From contig CAYZXL010000003.1 of assembly GCA_964482435.1 (NCBI GenBank), forward strand, positions 111,785 to 175,784: DNA of 64,000 nt, in the 5' to 3' direction. A model generated the notes under the pieces. The model did no database searches. It was given only the letters and a program-made list of their open reading frames with translations, and was not told the origin of the DNA. The DNA is from CAYZXL01 sp964482435 (lineage in GTDB: Bacteria > Auribacterota > JABMQX01). The position numbers and the translations under genes are program-made. Below are positions 17,983-26,693 of the stretch, piece by piece (the stretch's first letter is position 1; each line of letters opens with the position of its first letter).

Positions 17983-19848
17983 CTACTTCGGTGCTTCATC
18001 CGCCGCGTCCTGTCTTGAGGACTCGCGCTCGGCGATCAACGATTGCTTGCTTATCCCGCACGAAATGTGGTCCCAGGGCAGGACTTCGTCGTACGCTCGC
18101 TCACGACACGCATAGAAATCCGGGTCAATGTTGCTTTCCCGAAACGCTTCCAGCCACGTGTCATACCGAAAATGTTCCGTCCAATCATCAAGGCGGCAGC
18201 CCTTCTGCCATGCCCGGTAGATGGCCGATGACAGCCGCCTATCACCACGTGAAAAGACAGCTTCCAGGTAGCTTTTGTGAGGGTCGTGGAACTTGAGTTT
18301 TACGTTTTTCTCTTTTATCAAGCGCCTAATATACAGAATCTTGCGCTGAAGGTCAAGAGTGCTGTGGAATTTTTCCCACTGAAATGGAGTGTGGGCTTTT
18401 GGGACGAACGGGGCGATGCTCAAGTTGAGGTGTCCGCGCCTGCCGTCCACCTTCTTCCTGGCGTCGGCAATTTTGTACACAAGCTCCGCGAGGGCAGCGA
18501 TGTCCTCGTCGCGTTCTGTCGGGAGGCCAATCATGAAGTAGAGTTTTATCAACCTCCAACCGGCAGCATAGGCAGCTTCGGCGGCGGCGAGAACGTCCTC
18601 CTCCTCCAAATTCTTGTTTATAACCTTTCGGAGACGCGCGGTTGCCGCCTCAATGGCGAGGGTTACGCCAGTCTTTTTCGTTGGCTGCGTGCGCTCGAGC
18701 AGCCTGATGGAGAAGGTGTCTGGCCTGAGAGAAGGGAGAGAGATGGCTGTGCGGTCGCTCCCAAGACACTCAGAGAGACGCAGTACCACTTCGTTTATCT
18801 CTCGGTGGTCTCCCGTGGAAAGGGAAGAAAGGGAGATTTCCTCGAAGCCGGTTGCCTCAATGAGGCGCTTTGCTCTGCTGATAATTTCCGAGGCGGGCAA
18901 TTCCCTCACCGGCCGATAAAGCATCCCGGCCTGACAGAATCGGCACCCCCGCCCGCATCCTCTCATCACCTCCACAACCGCACGGTCCTGGACAACCTCG
19001 ATGAACGGCACGATCGGCTTCTCGGGGTACGGTGCCGCGGCAAGGTTCTTGACAGTCCTTTTCCGAACTGTGCCGGGGATGCCTTCCTCGTTCGGTTCGA
19101 CGCTCAGGATACTCCCAGAGGATGCAGGCGAGACGCCTGCGCTACAGCCAGGATTGGAATCGTATTCCACCCGGTAGAAGTGCGGGACGTACATTCCCTC
19201 GTATTTCGTGGCAAGCGCCCGAAGAAAGTCAATCCTCGCGCGTGGATTCGACCCAATCCGTTCCCGGAATCCTCCCGCTCGGAACTCTTGCAGGATTTCT
19301 ACAATCGCCTCCTCCCCTTCGCCCACGACGAACAGGTCAATAAACTCCCACATCGGCTCCGGCACAAATGCGCCGAGTCCTCCCGCAATGACTATGGGCC
19401 CGCCCGCCTTGCACCTTTCTTCAAAACGAAGCGGGATGCCTCCTAAGTCCAGCATGTTCAAAACGTTCGTGTAGCAGAGCTCGTATCCAACGGAGAAGCC
19501 CACGATGTCGAAATCTTTCAGCGGAGTGAGACTCTCGAGGGAATAAAGCGGGATTGACTTCTCGCGCATTCTTTCTTCCATGTCAACCCAGGGAGCGAAG
19601 ACCCTTTCCGCGACAGCCCAATCCAGCCGGTTGACGATTTCGTATAGGATTTGGATGCCGAGGTTGCTCATCCCTATCTCGTAGGTGTCGGGGAAGGCAA
19701 TGGCAAAACTGACCTCGACGTCAGCACGCGATTTATTGACCGCGTTCAATTCCGAACCGATGTATCGCCCGGGGCGTACAACTTTCGGCAGGACTTCCGC
19801 CTCCAGAAGCCTGGCAAGGTCCGATGCCTTTAGCTTTATTGTGCTCAC
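17983..19848 (-). CDS. TIGR03960-family B12-binding/radical SAM protein
   Basis: A 621-aa protein with an N-terminal cobalamin-binding-like fold (PDTYEIGMSNLGIQILYEIV, then GGPIVIAGGLGAFVPEP and a VVGEGEEAI motif) and a radical SAM core whose 4Fe-4S ligands are in RGCGRGCRFCQAG (about residue 310). It belongs to the family that accompanies DUF2344 in many phyla; the reaction is unknown. The start is GTG, overlapping the rodA stop in the string TTGTGAGC, so translation is probably coupled to rodA. A frame-internal stretch at about residues 235-260, rich in Gly/Ser (SAGVSPASSGSILSV), looks like an insertion with low conservation. Its partner is 270 bp downstream rather than fused. Confidence 0.88.
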   Translation of the reverse strand: MSTIKLKASDLARLLEAEVLPKVVRPGRYIGSELNAVNKSRADVEVSFAIAFPDTYEIGMSNLGIQILYEIVNRLDWAVAERVFAPWVDMEERMREKSIPLYSLESLTPLKDFDIVGFSVGYELCYTNVLNMLDLGGIPLRFEERCKAGGPIVIAGGLGAFVPEPMWEFIDLFVVGEGEEAIVEILQEFRAGGFRERIGSNPRARIDFLRALATKYEGMYVPHFYRVEYDSNPGCSAGVSPASSGSILSVEPNEEGIPGTVRKRTVKNLAAAPYPEKPIVPFIEVVQDRAVVEVMRGCGRGCRFCQAGMLYRPVRELPASEIISRAKRLIEATGFEEISLSSLSTGDHREINEVVLRLSECLGSDRTAISLPSLRPDTFSIRLLERTQPTKKTGVTLAIEAATARLRKVINKNLEEEDVLAAAEAAYAAGWRLIKLYFMIGLPTERDEDIAALAELVYKIADARKKVDGRRGHLNLSIAPFVPKAHTPFQWEKFHSTLDLQRKILYIRRLIKEKNVKLKFHDPHKSYLEAVFSRGDRRLSSAIYRAWQKGCRLDDWTEHFRYDTWLEAFRESNIDPDFYACRERAYDEVLPWDHISCGISKQSLIAERESSRQDAADEAPK

Positions 19849-21038
19849 AACGAGTACCCCCTCCCCGGCAAGTAAGACTTCCTGACGTGAACGGCCTCAA
19901 CCACGCCCAACCCCATCATCGTCGTCAAAACGGACGAGCCTCCGTAGCTCATCAGCGGCAGTGGGAGACCGGCTATCGGCAAAAGACCAATGCTCATCGA
20001 GATGTTCACGACGGCATGCCAGGCTATCAGGGCAGTGATTCCACACGCCAGCAACCTCCCGAAGGCGTCGGCTGCCTCGCCAGAAATCCGAAACCCGCGC
20101 CAGACCAGCACCCAGTAAAGAAAAACGATGGAAAGGCTCCCGACAAGACCCCGTTGCTCGCAGAAAACGGGAAACACAAAATCCGTGTGAGCTTCGGGCA
20201 GGAATCCCAGCCTCGTCTGATGTCCGCCCTGCCATCCGCTTCCGAAAACACCGCCGGAGCCGACGGCGATCATAGCCTGCTCGGAATTCCATCCTTCCGC
20301 CATGGTCGAGAGAAGGGTTGCAAGGTCCCTTTGGCCTGTCGGGTCAAGGCGCCACTTTAGCTCCTGCTTCTCGTCTGCGGTGAGGAACTTAAGCATGAGC
20401 TTTCTCTGTCCGGGCGGAAGGAACTCCAAGACTCTCTTTTTCTGATAGGTCTTCATCTCAAGCCACAGCGGCGGCAGCGCCAGACAACCCAGCACCGCAA
20501 GAAGAGCCAGCCGCCTGGAGCTCACCCCCGCGACGTAAAGCATCGCAACGCTCACAGGAATCAGCGCCAGGGAAGTCCCCAGATTCGGCTGAAGATATAT
20601 GAGCGCAGCCGGCGGCGCAATCAGCCCCAGAGGTAGCAACACGCACATCCACGATTTCCTCGGCAGCCGGCTCTCCGCCAAGAACTTCGCGAGCAGGAAT
20701 ATCGTGGCCAGTTTTGCGAACTCCGACGGTTGAAGACTCAAGCCGCCGACGCCGATCCACCTTTTCCCCCCATGCCGGATTTGCCCCGCAACCAAGACCA
20801 ATGCAAGACCGAAAAGCATCGCCCCGTAAAAAGGATAAGCAACGAGGGACAACCTTCTGTAAGGGAAAGATGCCGCTGCGACAAAGAGACACAGGCCAAT
20901 GCATGCCCAGATGACCTGCTTCTCTCCGTTGTCCCTCCCGGAGGCGGTGAAGACGACTGTCGCTCCCGCAGCCGTGAGGAGGACCATCACCGCCGCCAGA
21001 ACCCAGTCAACTTTTTTCAGCAGCCGAAGGTCAATCAT
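19845..21038 (-). CDS. rodA: RodA-type SEDS peptidoglycan glycosyltransferase
   Basis: Polytopic SEDS polymerase that extends lateral-wall glycan strands with a class B PBP. The 397 residues show about ten membrane helices and the signatures KRWIGVGGLSLQPSEFAK, GSGGVFGSGW, and FLPEAHTDFVFPVF, which contains the catalytic Asp position known from RodA, plus PLPLMSYGGSS near the C-terminus. Two oddities: the usual QPDLGT is QPNLGT, and about 38 extra charged residues follow VLEFLPP before the GSGG motif. FtsW is the alternative, but the HTDF form and lack of ftsI/murG neighbours favour RodA. No mreBCD or mrdA gene is in the window. The last base pairs overlap the next gene. Confidence 0.9.
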   Translation of the reverse strand: MIDLRLLKKVDWVLAAVMVLLTAAGATVVFTASGRDNGEKQVIWACIGLCLFVAAASFPYRRLSLVAYPFYGAMLFGLALVLVAGQIRHGGKRWIGVGGLSLQPSEFAKLATIFLLAKFLAESRLPRKSWMCVLLPLGLIAPPAALIYLQPNLGTSLALIPVSVAMLYVAGVSSRRLALLAVLGCLALPPLWLEMKTYQKKRVLEFLPPGQRKLMLKFLTADEKQELKWRLDPTGQRDLATLLSTMAEGWNSEQAMIAVGSGGVFGSGWQGGHQTRLGFLPEAHTDFVFPVFCEQRGLVGSLSIVFLYWVLVWRGFRISGEAADAFGRLLACGITALIAWHAVVNISMSIGLLPIAGLPLPLMSYGGSSVLTTMMGLGVVEAVHVRKSYLPGRGYSL

Positions 21039-21544
21039 TCCTTAACCCTGCAACCTAACGCCAGCAACAACTCCCAGAAGCGACTGCCGCTTCTCATTTC
21101 AACCACTCGCGCCGACCTATCACGCGAAACGTCGCAGCCCCAACGGTGCCTCGCCGGCCCAGCCCCCAGGCGCCCTCTCAAGTGAGAATGCGCGAGAAAG
21201 AAGTGACGCATTGCTTGTCGTGCACTTCAAGGCATACGACGCGACCCGTAAGTGCTTGAGGGACCGAGGCCACACGCCTGCCCGGCCATGCGCGCAAAAA
21301 TGACGGGAAGTGACAAGGCTGGACGGACGCGGCGGATTATCAAAAAAGGATAACAATAGGCACTCAGGGAGCCGCTCGACAGCCTGTACCTTCCCGTCAT
21401 GTTATTTGCCCGAGTTCTTAAAGAATACGCTCTTCTGTCAAACCCCTCCTTCCTTCAGGATGTCATTGCTCTCACCGCAGCGACGAGACGTGCGCCGGCA
21501 GGGCCGCTCCATTGCGCACGGACCTCAGCAGCACGTCATGGTCA

Positions 21545-21573
21545 ACTGTGCCTTTCTGCCCGACAAAAGTCAA
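21545..21573 (-). promoter_or_regulatory. Candidate sigma-70 promoter reading toward rodA
   Basis: On the minus strand TTGACT (21568-21573), 17 bases, then CACAGT (21545-21550). The -35 box is good, the -10 box poor (three of six). If used, the rodA leader would be about 500 nt. Same TTGACT box as the better promoters at 51988 and 62742. Confidence 0.3.
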
Positions 21574-21864
21574 GTACATTTCTCCGGCCGATGTGCTGGT
21601 GCTGCGCGGCGAGTCGTGCTAAGCTCCTGCATTTGAGAAAGCGTCTGCACTCAAATTGTGCCATTCGCTCTTTTCGTAGAAAAGCGCCCCATACGAGATG
21701 GCTTTTCCCGGCTGGGGCTTGCGAACCGAGGCCCCGGCCTCCGATGGTTTTCGAGGGGCGGGCGGAGGGCCTTGTCGGTTGCGCGGGGGAGCGCAATGCC
21801 TTTGCTTCTACAGGGTGTGGCGCCGTTTTGGTGGCGTGGCCTGGATGAATCCACGTCATCGAGA

Positions 21865-21966
21865 AGTCCCCTGAAGGGGACTCCGATGCAACACCACGCC
21901 GAAGGCGTGGCGAAGCGACCACGGGCTGAAGCCCGTGTCCAAGACGGATACCCCACTGAAGCGGGG
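21865..21966. repeat. Hairpin array B: four stems with TGAA/GAA loops
   Basis: Four different GC-rich stems share nearly the same loop: AGTCCCC-TGAA-GGGGACT (21865-21882), CCACGCC-GAA-GGCGTGG (21894-21910), CACGGGC-TGAA-GCCCGTG (21920-21937) and an imperfect CCCCAC-TGAA-GCGGGG (21951-21966). Starts are 26-31 bases apart. The stems differ, so this is not a CRISPR array. Confidence 0.7.
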
Positions 21967-22123
21967 CAGAGGCGGAAGGACAGCACAGTTGCCAGGCGGT
22001 CCTTCGGGGCTCAGAGCGAGCGTCTCCGCTGTGCCACCGAGATAGACCGGCGCCCCATGAAAACAGTGAGTTTCAGGTCGTGTCTTATTGTAGAATAATC
22101 GCACGGAAAAATGCGTCAAACGT

Positions 22124-22143
22124 TTGCGAAAGCTTTCTCGCAA
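22124..22143. promoter_or_regulatory. 20-bp near-perfect palindrome upstream of the lipoprotein gene
   Basis: TTGCGAAAGCTTTCTCGCAA is an almost perfect dyad (TTGCGA/TCGCAA around AAGCTT) 103 bp before the lipoprotein start. It is suited to a dimeric repressor, or it may simply form an RNA hairpin. No T tract follows. Function is inferred from symmetry and place only. Confidence 0.35.
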
Positions 22144-22245
22144 CGGATGCATGGGAGAGCTTGAGTTGGCTGCCGGCAGGCTGAGCCAATGCCAAACGAA
22201 AAGGTTCTTCTTTTTTGTCCCCAACGCGGAAAGGAGACGAAAGCA

Positions 22246-22545
22246 ATGAAAAGCCTGGTGAAGATTCTCCCCCTCCTTCTTCTCCTTGGCACGACGGCCG
22301 TCGTCGTCGGAGGGTGCGGCGACAACCATCACTACTATGACGGTTACGACTATACCATCACCGTCGTCAACGACACTCCCTGGGACATTTTCGTGGAGCC
22401 GTGGGGGTTCCTCCTCGCTCCCGGCGACAGGGTGGACGTTGACATCGGCCCGGACATCGTCCACGTGATAGCTGTCAGGCACTTCGACGGGCTTGTCCTC
22501 GCGGACGTTGACATGGCTTACGGAGACGTGTTAGTCGTCGAGTAA
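22246..22545 (+). CDS. Small predicted lipoprotein
   Basis: A 99-aa exported protein of unknown function. The N-terminus MKSLVKILPLLLLLGTTAV is a lipoprotein signal peptide, and VVGGC is the lipobox; Asp two residues after the Cys (CGD) would not follow the +2 inner-membrane rule exactly, so sorting is uncertain. The mature part begins with a His/Tyr-rich stretch (DNHHYYDGYDY) and continues as beta-strand-like repeats ending in VLVVE. The start at 22246 has AAGGAG about nine bases upstream; the frame to 22189 lacks one. It is a single-gene unit with its own palindrome upstream and a strong terminator downstream. His-rich tails after a lipobox can bind metal, but that is only a possibility. 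Confidence 0.82.
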   Translation: MKSLVKILPLLLLLGTTAVVVGGCGDNHHYYDGYDYTITVVNDTPWDIFVEPWGFLLAPGDRVDVDIGPDIVHVIAVRHFDGLVLADVDMAYGDVLVVE

Positions 22546-22574
22546 CCGGAGAAATCCGTTTCAGCTTGTTATCT

Positions 22575-22619
22575 CCGCCAGCGCAGGGCATCTGTCCGAG
22601 CGCTGGCGGTTTCTTTCTT
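22575..22619 (+). terminator. Rho-independent terminator of the lipoprotein gene
   Basis: CCGCCAGCGC (22575-22584) pairs perfectly with GCGCTGGCGG (22600-22609), a ten-pair GC stem with a 15-base loop, followed by TTTCTTTCTT. It starts 30 bp after the stop codon. Confidence 0.9.
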
Positions 22620-22689
22620 CAAGGGGCCTGTCCGCGCAACACATAAGCGAAGCACACGGGCACCTCGCCTGCTTCAACCTGAGTTCCGG

Positions 22690-24210
22690 TCAAACGAGGA
22701 GCCTGTCTTCTTCCGGCCGGTGGACGATAAGCTGGGGCTTTCTTCTCCAGGGATAAACCGTGAACACCGTCGCCAGGATAAACGAAAGAATGAGCGAGTT
22801 CACCCCTATCAGAATCAATGCCTGCCACGGATAACCACCGTATCCGTTATTGATTACGTCCACAACATCCATCACGTATATGGTCCCGAGAATGGCCGGA
22901 CAAACGAACTTGATGAGGTAGTCCCATATTCGAGACAACTTCCATGCGGAAACCTGGTTGACGCGGTGCCTGATGGCCCTCGCCTTCAATATCCACCCTA
23001 CGAAAACGCACTCCAGGAACCCCGCCAGCACGAGGCCATAATGGTTGATGAAGCGGTCAACGATGTCCAGCCAGATCAGGCCGTTATGACACAGGAAGAC
23101 AAGGCTTCCCAAAAAGCCGGTGGCACACAAGATTGTGACCGCCTTTCCGCGAGCAACTGAGAACTTGTCGGTAATGGCGGAAGTCAGGGCCTCGATAATG
23201 GAAATCGCGGACGTGATGCCCGCAAGGGCCAGGCAGATGAAGAAGAATACCCCAAAGAGACGGTTGAAAGCGGGCAAGGCGGAAATTGCTTGAGGATAAG
23301 TCACAAACGCCAGGGTTGGCCCCTGGGCGACGACGTTCTCCACCGGAACGCTTCTGATGCGCGAAAGGTAGCCCAGGACACTGAACACGGCAAAACCCGC
23401 AATGAAGGAGTAGAAGGAGTCGGCCACGCTCGTGACGACTGCGTTCTGGACAAGATTGCTTTTTCTGGGCAGATAGCTTGCGTAGGCTATCATGATCCCG
23501 AAGCCGATTGAGAGGCTGAAGAAAATCTGTCCGTAAGCGCTTGTCCAGAGCGTTGTGTTCTTTAATTTGCTCCAGTCCGGCTTCAAATAGAACGCAAGGC
23601 CCTTCCCTGCGCCATCGAGGGTGCACCCCCAGAACGCAAGGATCAGCGTCAGGGCGAAAAGGGCCGGCATAAAGACCTTGCAGGCTCTCTCGATCCCCTT
23701 GTTCACCTCCTTGTAGCAGATAAACCATATAATGAGCCAAACCAGAGCGGTGCTGATGAAGATGGGTCCGACAATATCCTGAAAGTCCCAGGCTTTGTCC
23801 GTCACGCGGAGAAAAGTGTTCAGGAAGAACGCCTGCGTATCTTTGCCCCATGCCAGGTCGAGACTGAACCAAATGTAGTTCAGGCACCATCCGAGGACTA
23901 CCATGTAGTACAGCATGATTCCGTACATCACCATCAGGGGCATCCACCAGCCGAACCACTCCAGCCTCCTGTTAATCCGCCAGAAGGAAAGGACGGAAGA
24001 CCCCGCCATGCTATGGCCCAGACCAAACTCCAGTACCATGAGGGGAATCCCCGCCGTCAACAGCGCAACGACGTACGCGACCAGAAATGCGCCACCGCCC
24101 ATCTCATAGGTCAGGTACGGAAACCGCCAGATGTTCCCCAGGCCAATAGCGGACCCCATCGCCGCCAGCAGGAAACCCGTCTGAGAGGACCATTTCGGTT
24201 TCTGTTCCAT
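22690..24210 (-). CDS. Neurotransmitter:sodium symporter (SNF family)
   Basis: LeuT-fold sodium-coupled transporter of amino acids or amines in the inner membrane. The 506 residues begin WSSQTGFLLAAMGSAIGLGN, IWRFPYLTYEMGGGAFLVAY, the diagnostic first-helix signature with the unwound sodium/substrate site, and show about twelve membrane helices, ending in a short charged tail. The start at 24210 has GGGAG nine bases upstream and is preferred to a GTG two codons earlier. The substrate cannot be told. It is transcribed alone, divergent from the DUF4838 gene across a 436-bp gap. Confidence 0.93.
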   Translation of the reverse strand: MEQKPKWSSQTGFLLAAMGSAIGLGNIWRFPYLTYEMGGGAFLVAYVVALLTAGIPLMVLEFGLGHSMAGSSVLSFWRINRRLEWFGWWMPLMVMYGIMLYYMVVLGWCLNYIWFSLDLAWGKDTQAFFLNTFLRVTDKAWDFQDIVGPIFISTALVWLIIWFICYKEVNKGIERACKVFMPALFALTLILAFWGCTLDGAGKGLAFYLKPDWSKLKNTTLWTSAYGQIFFSLSIGFGIMIAYASYLPRKSNLVQNAVVTSVADSFYSFIAGFAVFSVLGYLSRIRSVPVENVVAQGPTLAFVTYPQAISALPAFNRLFGVFFFICLALAGITSAISIIEALTSAITDKFSVARGKAVTILCATGFLGSLVFLCHNGLIWLDIVDRFINHYGLVLAGFLECVFVGWILKARAIRHRVNQVSAWKLSRIWDYLIKFVCPAILGTIYVMDVVDVINNGYGGYPWQALILIGVNSLILSFILATVFTVYPWRRKPQLIVHRPEEDRLLV

Positions 24211-24646
24211 CCACACCTGCTCCCGTTTTTGCCGAGGAGTGTTTCACCCGGCAGTGGGGTCATTTCTCAACTCCACGCTGGGCGCTGCCGTGCGCCGGCC
24301 GCGATTTTCTCACAGAAACCTTTACATCCACAATGCCCCGCCGTCCGAAGAGTACGGGCCTGCCGTTCATGCAGGCAAGACCGCCCTCCCGGATTGCATC
24401 GCACCGGACTTTCCCATTTCCCCCGCTGAAGTTCAAGCCGAAAGTCCGTCAAGGCACAGACGCAATTGGTGGATTCTGTCGTCATGTAACTCCGCGAGGT
24501 TTTTTCAGTTCGCTGACCGGCTGGACCCATACACCTGGCACCTGTGTCCGGGGCCTTGCGTTCTCTTCCAGCCGGATGGTATCTTACCCCACCAACGAAC
24601 TGCGAGAACGCTGTCGAGAACCAACTGTCCTGTGGAGGCTACCACA
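24211..24646. other. 436-bp divergent intergenic region
   Basis: Separates the symporter and DUF4838 starts. Apart from the promoter-like motif at 24556-24585 nothing coding or repeated was recognised; the open frame running through it joins the DUF4838 frame but has no ribosome site before 24647. Confidence 0.55.
24556..24594 (+). promoter_or_regulatory. Promoter-like motif before the DUF4838 gene
   Basis: TTGCGT (24556-24561), 18 bases, TATCTT (24580-24585). The block GATGGTATCTTACCCC with the preceding GCGTTCT recurs on the minus strand near 40286-40303, again about 50-60 bases before a start codon. Confidence 0.4.
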
Positions 24647-26395
24647 ATGAAGAGTTCAGTACTGGCTGTTGCTTCGATACTATCAATCGCCGCGCTGACG
24701 TCCGCTCTTCCTGCCATCACAATTGTGAGAGACGGGAGGAGCGATTACACAATCATTCTTGACTCCGGCGCATCGCTTTCCGAGCAATCCGCCGCGAGGG
24801 AATTGCAGCGGTTCCTCAAGGAAATCTCGGGCTGCGACCTGCCCATTTCACCGTCTCCCACGTCGAGAATGATTCTCGTTGGCGGCGGGGAAGCGCTGAA
24901 GAAGGTTGAGCCTGGTCTCGACATCTCAAGCCTTGGAGAGGATGGTTTCGTCATCCGAACGAAGGGGCCGCATCTAATCCTCTCGGGCGGGAAGCAGCGC
25001 GGAACCCTCTATGCCGTCTATACCTTTCTCGAGGACTATCTCGGTTGCCGCTGGTACTCATCCAAAGTCAGTCGAATTCCCACGCAGGAAAACATCAGTC
25101 TTTCGTCCATTGACGTAACCCAAAAACCACTCCTGGAATACCGCGAGCCTTTCTATAGCGGCGCCTTCGACGGGGACTGGGCCGCTCGGAACAAAGCCAA
25201 TGGGAACAGCGCTCGCCTCGAGGAGAGGCATGGCGGCAAAGTCCGCTATTCCCATTTCGTCCACACGTTCTATTCCCTTGTGCCGCCCGATAAGTACTTC
25301 GGGGAACATCCCGAATATTTCGCGCTCGTCAAAGGAGAAAGGAGGCGAGACAACGCCCAGCTCTGCCTCACCAACCCGGAGGTCGTGCGCATCGTCGTCG
25401 AGGGAGTCAAGCGGTGGATAGCTCAAGACCCGGAGGCGAACATCTACTCCGTCTCCCAGAACGATTGCGGCGGATGGTGCGAATGCCCCGACTGTAAAGC
25501 CCTCGACGACCGCGAGGAAAGCCACATGGGCTCTCTGCTCACTTTCGTCAACCAGGTAGCCGGGGAAATTGAAAAGGAGCATCCCGACAAAGCGATTGAC
25601 ACTCTCGCCTACCAGTACACCCGGAAGCCGCCAAAGACCGTCCGTCCCCGTCGGAACGTTATCATTCGCCTGTGCAGCATCGAGTGCTGTTTCTCCCATC
25701 CGCTTGAGAGCTGCCCCACAAACGCCAGCTTTCGAGAGGACGCCGCGGGCTGGGCGAAGGTTGCTCCGCGGCTGTACGTGTGGGATTACGTCACGAACTT
25801 CGGCAACTACGTCATGCCTTATCCGAATCTCGACGTGCTCAAGTCGAACATACAATTCTTCGTCAAGCACAACGTCAAAGGGATATTTGAACAGGGCAAC
25901 TATAGCGGCGGGGGCGGCGGGGAAATGGCGGAACTCCGAGCCTACATTCTCGCGAAGCTGTTGTGGAATCCAGATGCTGATGTGGAGGCTTTGAAGAGAG
26001 ATTTTCTCGAGGGCTATTACGGAAAGGCGGCTCCGCCAATCGCCCGATACATCGAGATGATTCATAAGAAGGTGCGGGACGAAAACATTCACGCGCACAT
26101 CTGGACGGGACCCAACGCAGCTTATCTCAGCGAGGACATTCTGGCGCAAGCAGAGGCCCTTTTCGACGAGGCTGAGAAACTCGCAGAGAACCCGGAGATT
26201 CTTCGTCGCGTCGAGATAGCGCGCCTTCCGGTGTGGTACGCGCGCATCATGCGGCCCGGTCTGCCCAACGCTGAAAAGCTCAAGCTCCTCGACAAATTCA
26301 TGGACGTAGCCAGCAAGGCCGGAATTGACCAGATTCGTGAAGGAAGGCACGTCAGCGACTGGCAGCGCCAACTGCGGGATGAACTGTCAAAGTGA
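24647..26395 (+). CDS. Secreted DUF4838 / alpha-glucuronidase-like protein
   Basis: An exported 582-aa protein. Signal peptide MKSSVLAVASILSIAALTSA (about 1-21), an N-terminal domain like that of GH67 alpha-glucuronidases (about 25-150: SAARELQRFLKEISGCDLPI, VGGGEALK), then a DUF4838 TIM-barrel-like domain (about 190-480) with its hallmark SQNDCGGWCECPDCKALDDR, TFVNQVAGEIEKEHPDK and LCSIECCFSHPL. The cysteine cluster may bind metal or form disulfides. DUF4838 proteins are thought to act on polysaccharides and are frequent in carbohydrate-degrading environmental bacteria; the activity is unproven. GGAGG lies nine bases before the ATG. It stands alone, followed by a dispersed palindromic repeat. 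Confidence 0.9.
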   Translation: MKSSVLAVASILSIAALTSALPAITIVRDGRSDYTIILDSGASLSEQSAARELQRFLKEISGCDLPISPSPTSRMILVGGGEALKKVEPGLDISSLGEDGFVIRTKGPHLILSGGKQRGTLYAVYTFLEDYLGCRWYSSKVSRIPTQENISLSSIDVTQKPLLEYREPFYSGAFDGDWAARNKANGNSARLEERHGGKVRYSHFVHTFYSLVPPDKYFGEHPEYFALVKGERRRDNAQLCLTNPEVVRIVVEGVKRWIAQDPEANIYSVSQNDCGGWCECPDCKALDDREESHMGSLLTFVNQVAGEIEKEHPDKAIDTLAYQYTRKPPKTVRPRRNVIIRLCSIECCFSHPLESCPTNASFREDAAGWAKVAPRLYVWDYVTNFGNYVMPYPNLDVLKSNIQFFVKHNVKGIFEQGNYSGGGGGEMAELRAYILAKLLWNPDADVEALKRDFLEGYYGKAAPPIARYIEMIHKKVRDENIHAHIWTGPNAAYLSEDILAQAEALFDEAEKLAENPEILRRVEIARLPVWYARIMRPGLPNAEKLKLLDKFMDVASKAGIDQIREGRHVSDWQRQLRDELSK

Positions 26396-26463
26396 GGCCG
26401 GCCCCGGGCAAAAGTCCTTCGAGCCGATAAGCCGTCGGCTTCAAGGGGAACTCACCGCAGAGG

Positions 26464-26522
26464 GATGTCCGACAGGATTAACAGGATTTTCGGGATTATC
26501 CGGTCCATCCTGTTATCCTGTC
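26464..26522. repeat. Dispersed palindromic element, copy 1
   Basis: Begins ATGTCCGACAGGATTAACAG and ends CCATCCTGTTATCCTGTC; the ends are complementary, so it can fold into a long stem. Copies 2 (49338-49395, inverted) and 3 (51855-51905) are in the window. It fills the gap after the DUF4838 gene. Confidence 0.8.
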
Positions 26523-26593
26523 GAAGTCGTGGCTTCTTTTCTGCCGCGTCTGCCGCGCGTTAGTGAGGGGACACCTGACGCGATAAATTTCAC

Positions 26594-26622
26594 TTGAAAA
26601 ATCTCCCACCTGACTTCATGAT
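26594..26622 (+). promoter_or_regulatory. Candidate sigma-70 promoter for cheR-kinase pair
   Basis: TTGAAA (26594-26599), 17 bases, CATGAT (26617-26622), 71 bp before the cheR start. Four or five matches in each box; unconfirmed. Confidence 0.35.
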
Positions 26623-26693
26623 TTGTCGGCTTCTTCATTTCGCAGGAGCCATGTCGTTCGATGGCGGGTCGTCGCGCAAGGGGGGCCGCTTGG

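Larger units (their letters stand above)
21039..22245. other. 1.2-kb non-coding region
   Basis: No supported gene; open frames here lack ribosome sites and recognisable protein features. It contains a hairpin at 21077-21095 (AGAAGCG-ACTGC-CGCTTCT) in the rodA leader, a candidate rodA promoter, a hairpin array at 21865-21966 and a 20-bp palindrome before the lipoprotein gene, each listed where clear. Confidence 0.6.

Noticed and set aside
21865..21966. CRISPR array
   Set aside because: The stems are all different and no constant repeat or cas gene exists; only the loop is shared.
21310..22098. Several overlapping short frames in the 1.2-kb gap
   Set aside because: They cross the hairpin array, lack ribosome sites and show no conserved protein pattern.
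22575..22619. Bidirectional terminator also serving the symporter gene
   Set aside because: On the minus strand no T tract follows the stem.
25058..26371. Minus-strand frame of 437 codons inside the DUF4838 gene
   Set aside because: The plus-strand frame has a signal peptide and domain hallmarks; the reverse frame has none.
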